Assembly: GCA_947491175.1 (NCBI GenBank)
Contig: CANLIF010000071.1
Location: 1-6,593 of the forward strand
Direction of reading: 5' to 3'
Source: Actinomycetota bacterium
GTDB lineage: Bacteria > Actinomycetota > Actinomycetes > S36-B12 > UBA5976
DNA length: 6,593 nucleotides
The notes under the pieces were generated by a model. The model was not told the origin of the DNA and did not search any database. It saw nothing but the letters and a program-made list of their open reading frames with translations. This document shows positions 5,060 to 6,593 of this stretch, in pieces. Numbering within the stretch: the first letter of the stretch is position 1; each line of letters begins with the position of its first letter. Made by a program: the position numbers and the translations under genes.

Positions 5060-5950
5060 ATGAGTAACGACAGCCCGGCCCGAGAAACTTCGGGTCGGGC
5101 TTTGTCGTGGACGCCTAGTCAGCGCGAACTTGAACGCCAGGAATCACGCAAAGCGATAGGCCGCAAGAAAGCCTTAATCGCAACGCTTTCTTCTGTAGTT
5201 GTTATCGGCTCAATGCTTCGCCTCATCGTTACCTCGCCTGGTTGGCAATCAGTAAAAGAGACCTTCTTTGATTGGTCTTATGGCGCTGAAGTTTTAGGCG
5301 TCGTTGCCAAAGGATTAATTGTCAACATCCGACTAACAATTATTGCTGCCATACTTATCGGAATCTTCGCGATGGTTCTGGCTTTACTTAGAACTTCACG
5401 TTCACCCGCACTGACACCCTTTCGATTTATGGCCACTGCGTACGTTGATATTTTCCGTGGTGTCCCATTGCTTTTGGTCATCCTGTTAGTTGGTTTTGGC
5501 GTTCCAGCACTACGCATTGAAGGTCTAACAAATAGCGTGCTTATTCTCGGTACCACGGCCGTAGTACTTACTTATTCCGCGTATGTTGCTGAAGTAATCC
5601 GAAGTGGAATTCTTTCCATCCACCCAAGTCAGCGCGCGGCAGCTCGTTCACTAGGACTAAGTGCGCCTCAAACTATGCGCCATGTCGTATTGCCACAAGC
5701 CCTAAAGCGCGTAGTTCCTCCGTTACTAAACGACCTAGTCGCACTTTTGAAAGACACTGGTTTAGTTTCAATTCTTGGTGTTACTGATGCAGTGCGTGCG
5801 GCCCAGATCGCAAGTTCCCGAACTTTCAACTACACACCATATGTAACAGCGGCGATTTTATTTCTATTGATAACAATTCCTTTAACGCGTTACACCGATC
5901 GGGTGTTAGCCAAATCAATCAAACGTCAGAATGCGCAAGGCGCAGCATGA
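5060..5950 (+). CDS. Amino-acid ABC transporter permease (HisM/GlnP type)
   Basis: A 296-residue inner-membrane subunit forming the channel, probably as a homodimer since only one permease gene is present. A charged cytoplasmic stretch (about 1-37, SWTPSQRELERQESRK) precedes the first helix (38-56). Further hydrophobic segments lie near 85-110, 122-147, 158-180, 225-245 and 260-280. Family motifs: FRGVPLLL (132-139), TYSAYVAEVIRSGI (171-184) and the ATPase-coupling EAA loop HPSQRAAARSLGLSAPQTM (188-206) leading to VLPQALKRVVPPLLN. The ATG is 18 nt after the binding-protein stop and has no visible Shine-Dalgarno. A strong hairpin lies in codons 5-14. A TTG at 5102, just beyond that hairpin, is an in-frame alternative start that would leave the membrane part intact. 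The stop overlaps the ATPase start (ATGA, 5947-5950). Confidence 0.93.
   Translation: MSNDSPARETSGRALSWTPSQRELERQESRKAIGRKKALIATLSSVVVIGSMLRLIVTSPGWQSVKETFFDWSYGAEVLGVVAKGLIVNIRLTIIAAILIGIFAMVLALLRTSRSPALTPFRFMATAYVDIFRGVPLLLVILLVGFGVPALRIEGLTNSVLILGTTAVVLTYSAYVAEVIRSGILSIHPSQRAAARSLGLSAPQTMRHVVLPQALKRVVPPLLNDLVALLKDTGLVSILGVTDAVRAAQIASSRTFNYTPYVTAAILFLLITIPLTRYTDRVLAKSIKRQNAQGAA
5072..5105 (+). terminator. GC-rich terminator-like hairpin between binding-protein and permease genes (possible attenuator)
   Basis: AGCCCGGCCCGA (5072-5083) pairs with TCGGGTCGGGCT (5090-5101): 12 bp including one G-T, with a 6-nt loop, followed by TTTGT. It begins 30 nt after the stop codon of the binding-protein gene, the place for a partial terminator or an mRNA-stabilising hairpin that lets binding protein exceed permease and ATPase. 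It overlaps the start of the permease reading frame as drawn from the ATG at 5060. The T-run is short, so any termination would be partial. Confidence 0.6.
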
Positions 5951-6593
5951 ACGTATTAGAGGTTAAGAACTTAAGAAAAAGCTTTGAAGACAATGTGGTT
6001 TTACATGATCTTTCCCTAACGGTTCCTGATCACACTGCCACAGCATTAATAGGTGCATCTGGCTCAGGTAAGTCAACGCTTTTGAGATGTATCAATTTAC
6101 TGGACACGATTGATGACGGTTCAATCTATCTCGATGGAAAAGAAATTTCTGATCCAGAAGTTAATGTAGATGAAATTAGAAGAAGTCTTGGCATGGTTTT
6201 TCAATCATTCAATCTATTTCCACACATGACTGTTTTAGAAAACATTACGTTGTCACCAATTCGCGTTCATAAAGTTTCTAAAGAGCAAGCCCGAGATGAA
6301 GCAATGACATTGCTACGCCGATTTGATTTAGCAGATAAGGCAGACCAGTACCCAGATCGACTTAGTGGTGGTCAACAACAACGGGTAGCTATCATCCGAT
6401 CAATTGCCGTAAAACCTAGACTGCTTTTACTAGATGAAATTACTTCTGCACTTGATCCAGTTTTAGTTAATGAAGTGTTGTCGATTGTGCGCGATCTAAA
6501 AGCTGATGGTATGGCAATGGTACTTGCAACTCATGAAATGGGATTTGCAACTCAAGTTGCTGATGAAGTTTGTTTCTTAAAAGATGGCAACAT
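5947..6593 (+). CDS. Amino-acid ABC transporter ATP-binding protein, 3' truncated by the window end
   Basis: An open frame from the ATG at 5947 gives 215 residues without a stop; roughly 25-35 C-terminal residues should lie beyond the window. It powers uptake through the permease by ATP hydrolysis on the cytoplasmic face. Motifs in order: Walker A GASGSGKST (36-44), Q-loop Q86 in VFQSFNLFPHMT, ABC signature LSGGQQQR (139-146), Walker B LLLLDE (159-164) with catalytic E164, D-loop SALD (167-170) and switch histidine H196 in THEMGF. The FNLFPHMT and THEMGFA sequences mark the polar amino-acid (GlnQ/HisP) group. Two small departures from the usual wording are seen: DEITSALD instead of DEPTSALD, and IIRSIAVKP instead of IARALAMEP; neither removes a catalytic residue. 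It overlaps the permease by ATGA, so the two are translationally coupled. MetN is a less likely identity because the partner genes are not MetI/MetQ. Confidence 0.95.
   Translation, partial: MNVLEVKNLRKSFEDNVVLHDLSLTVPDHTATALIGASGSGKSTLLRCINLLDTIDDGSIYLDGKEISDPEVNVDEIRRSLGMVFQSFNLFPHMTVLENITLSPIRVHKVSKEQARDEAMTLLRRFDLADKADQYPDRLSGGQQQRVAIIRSIAVKPRLLLLDEITSALDPVLVNEVLSIVRDLKADGMAMVLATHEMGFATQVADEVCFLKDGN

Noticed and set aside
4166..6593. MetNIQ methionine importer
   Set aside because: Riboswitch context tempts this name, but the binding protein carries family-3 motifs (TEERKAAVDFSSPYY), not MetQ/NlpA ones, and the permease and ATPase follow the polar amino-acid type.
1..6593. CRISPR arrays, insertion sequences, phage or defence genes
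   Set aside because: No regularly spaced repeats, transposase or inverted-repeat ends, or defence-type domains were seen on either strand.

Overview
The window reads as chromosome from a small-genome, low-GC actinobacterium. The evidence is a SAM-IV-type riboswitch (a class known essentially from Actinobacteria), an amino-acid ABC permease with the long charged N-terminus I recall from actinobacterial relatives, a three-gene pntAA-pntAB-pntB transhydrogenase, very tight gene packing, and a base composition that looks close to balanced by eye. Freshwater planktonic actinobacteria of the Nanopelagicales (acI) type would fit. That placement is inference and nothing here proves it.

Layout: (1) 1-213, the 3' end of a probable TauE/SafE (TSUP) membrane permease. 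(2) 260-3155, the complete proton-translocating NAD(P) transhydrogenase operon pntAA-pntAB-pntB on the + strand, with a 2-nt gap and then an ATGA overlap between genes. (3) 3155-3347, a convergent intergenic region with two near-identical bidirectional terminator hairpins, each next to tRNA-Ser 3'-end sequence. Only the right-hand copy belongs to the intact tRNA-Ser(CGA) gene (3331-3420, minus strand); the left-hand one is a 17-nt tRNA relic followed by short degenerate repeats. (4) 3466-3924, tadA (tRNA adenosine deaminase) on the minus strand, reading toward the tRNA gene. (5) 3925-4165, a divergent intergenic region with a candidate promoter and a SAM-IV riboswitch. (6) 4166-6593, a riboswitch-headed polar amino-acid ABC transporter: lipoprotein binding protein, permease, and an ATPase cut by the window end.

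How the parts work together: Pnt uses the proton motive force to drive hydride transfer from NADH to NADP+, supplying NADPH. The SAM riboswitch implies that the ABC transporter is made when S-adenosylmethionine is low, so its most likely cargo is methionine or a related sulfur amino acid, although by family it is a polar amino-acid (HisJ/GlnH-type) importer and not MetNIQ. TadA and tRNA-Ser(CGA) are decoding functions.

I see no wholly new system. The points most worth checking are the proton-channel histidine, which sits in PntAB instead of PntB; the riboswitch controlling a non-MetNIQ importer; a GC-rich terminator-like hairpin lying inside the first codons of the permease gene; and the duplicated tRNA-3'-end/terminator module.
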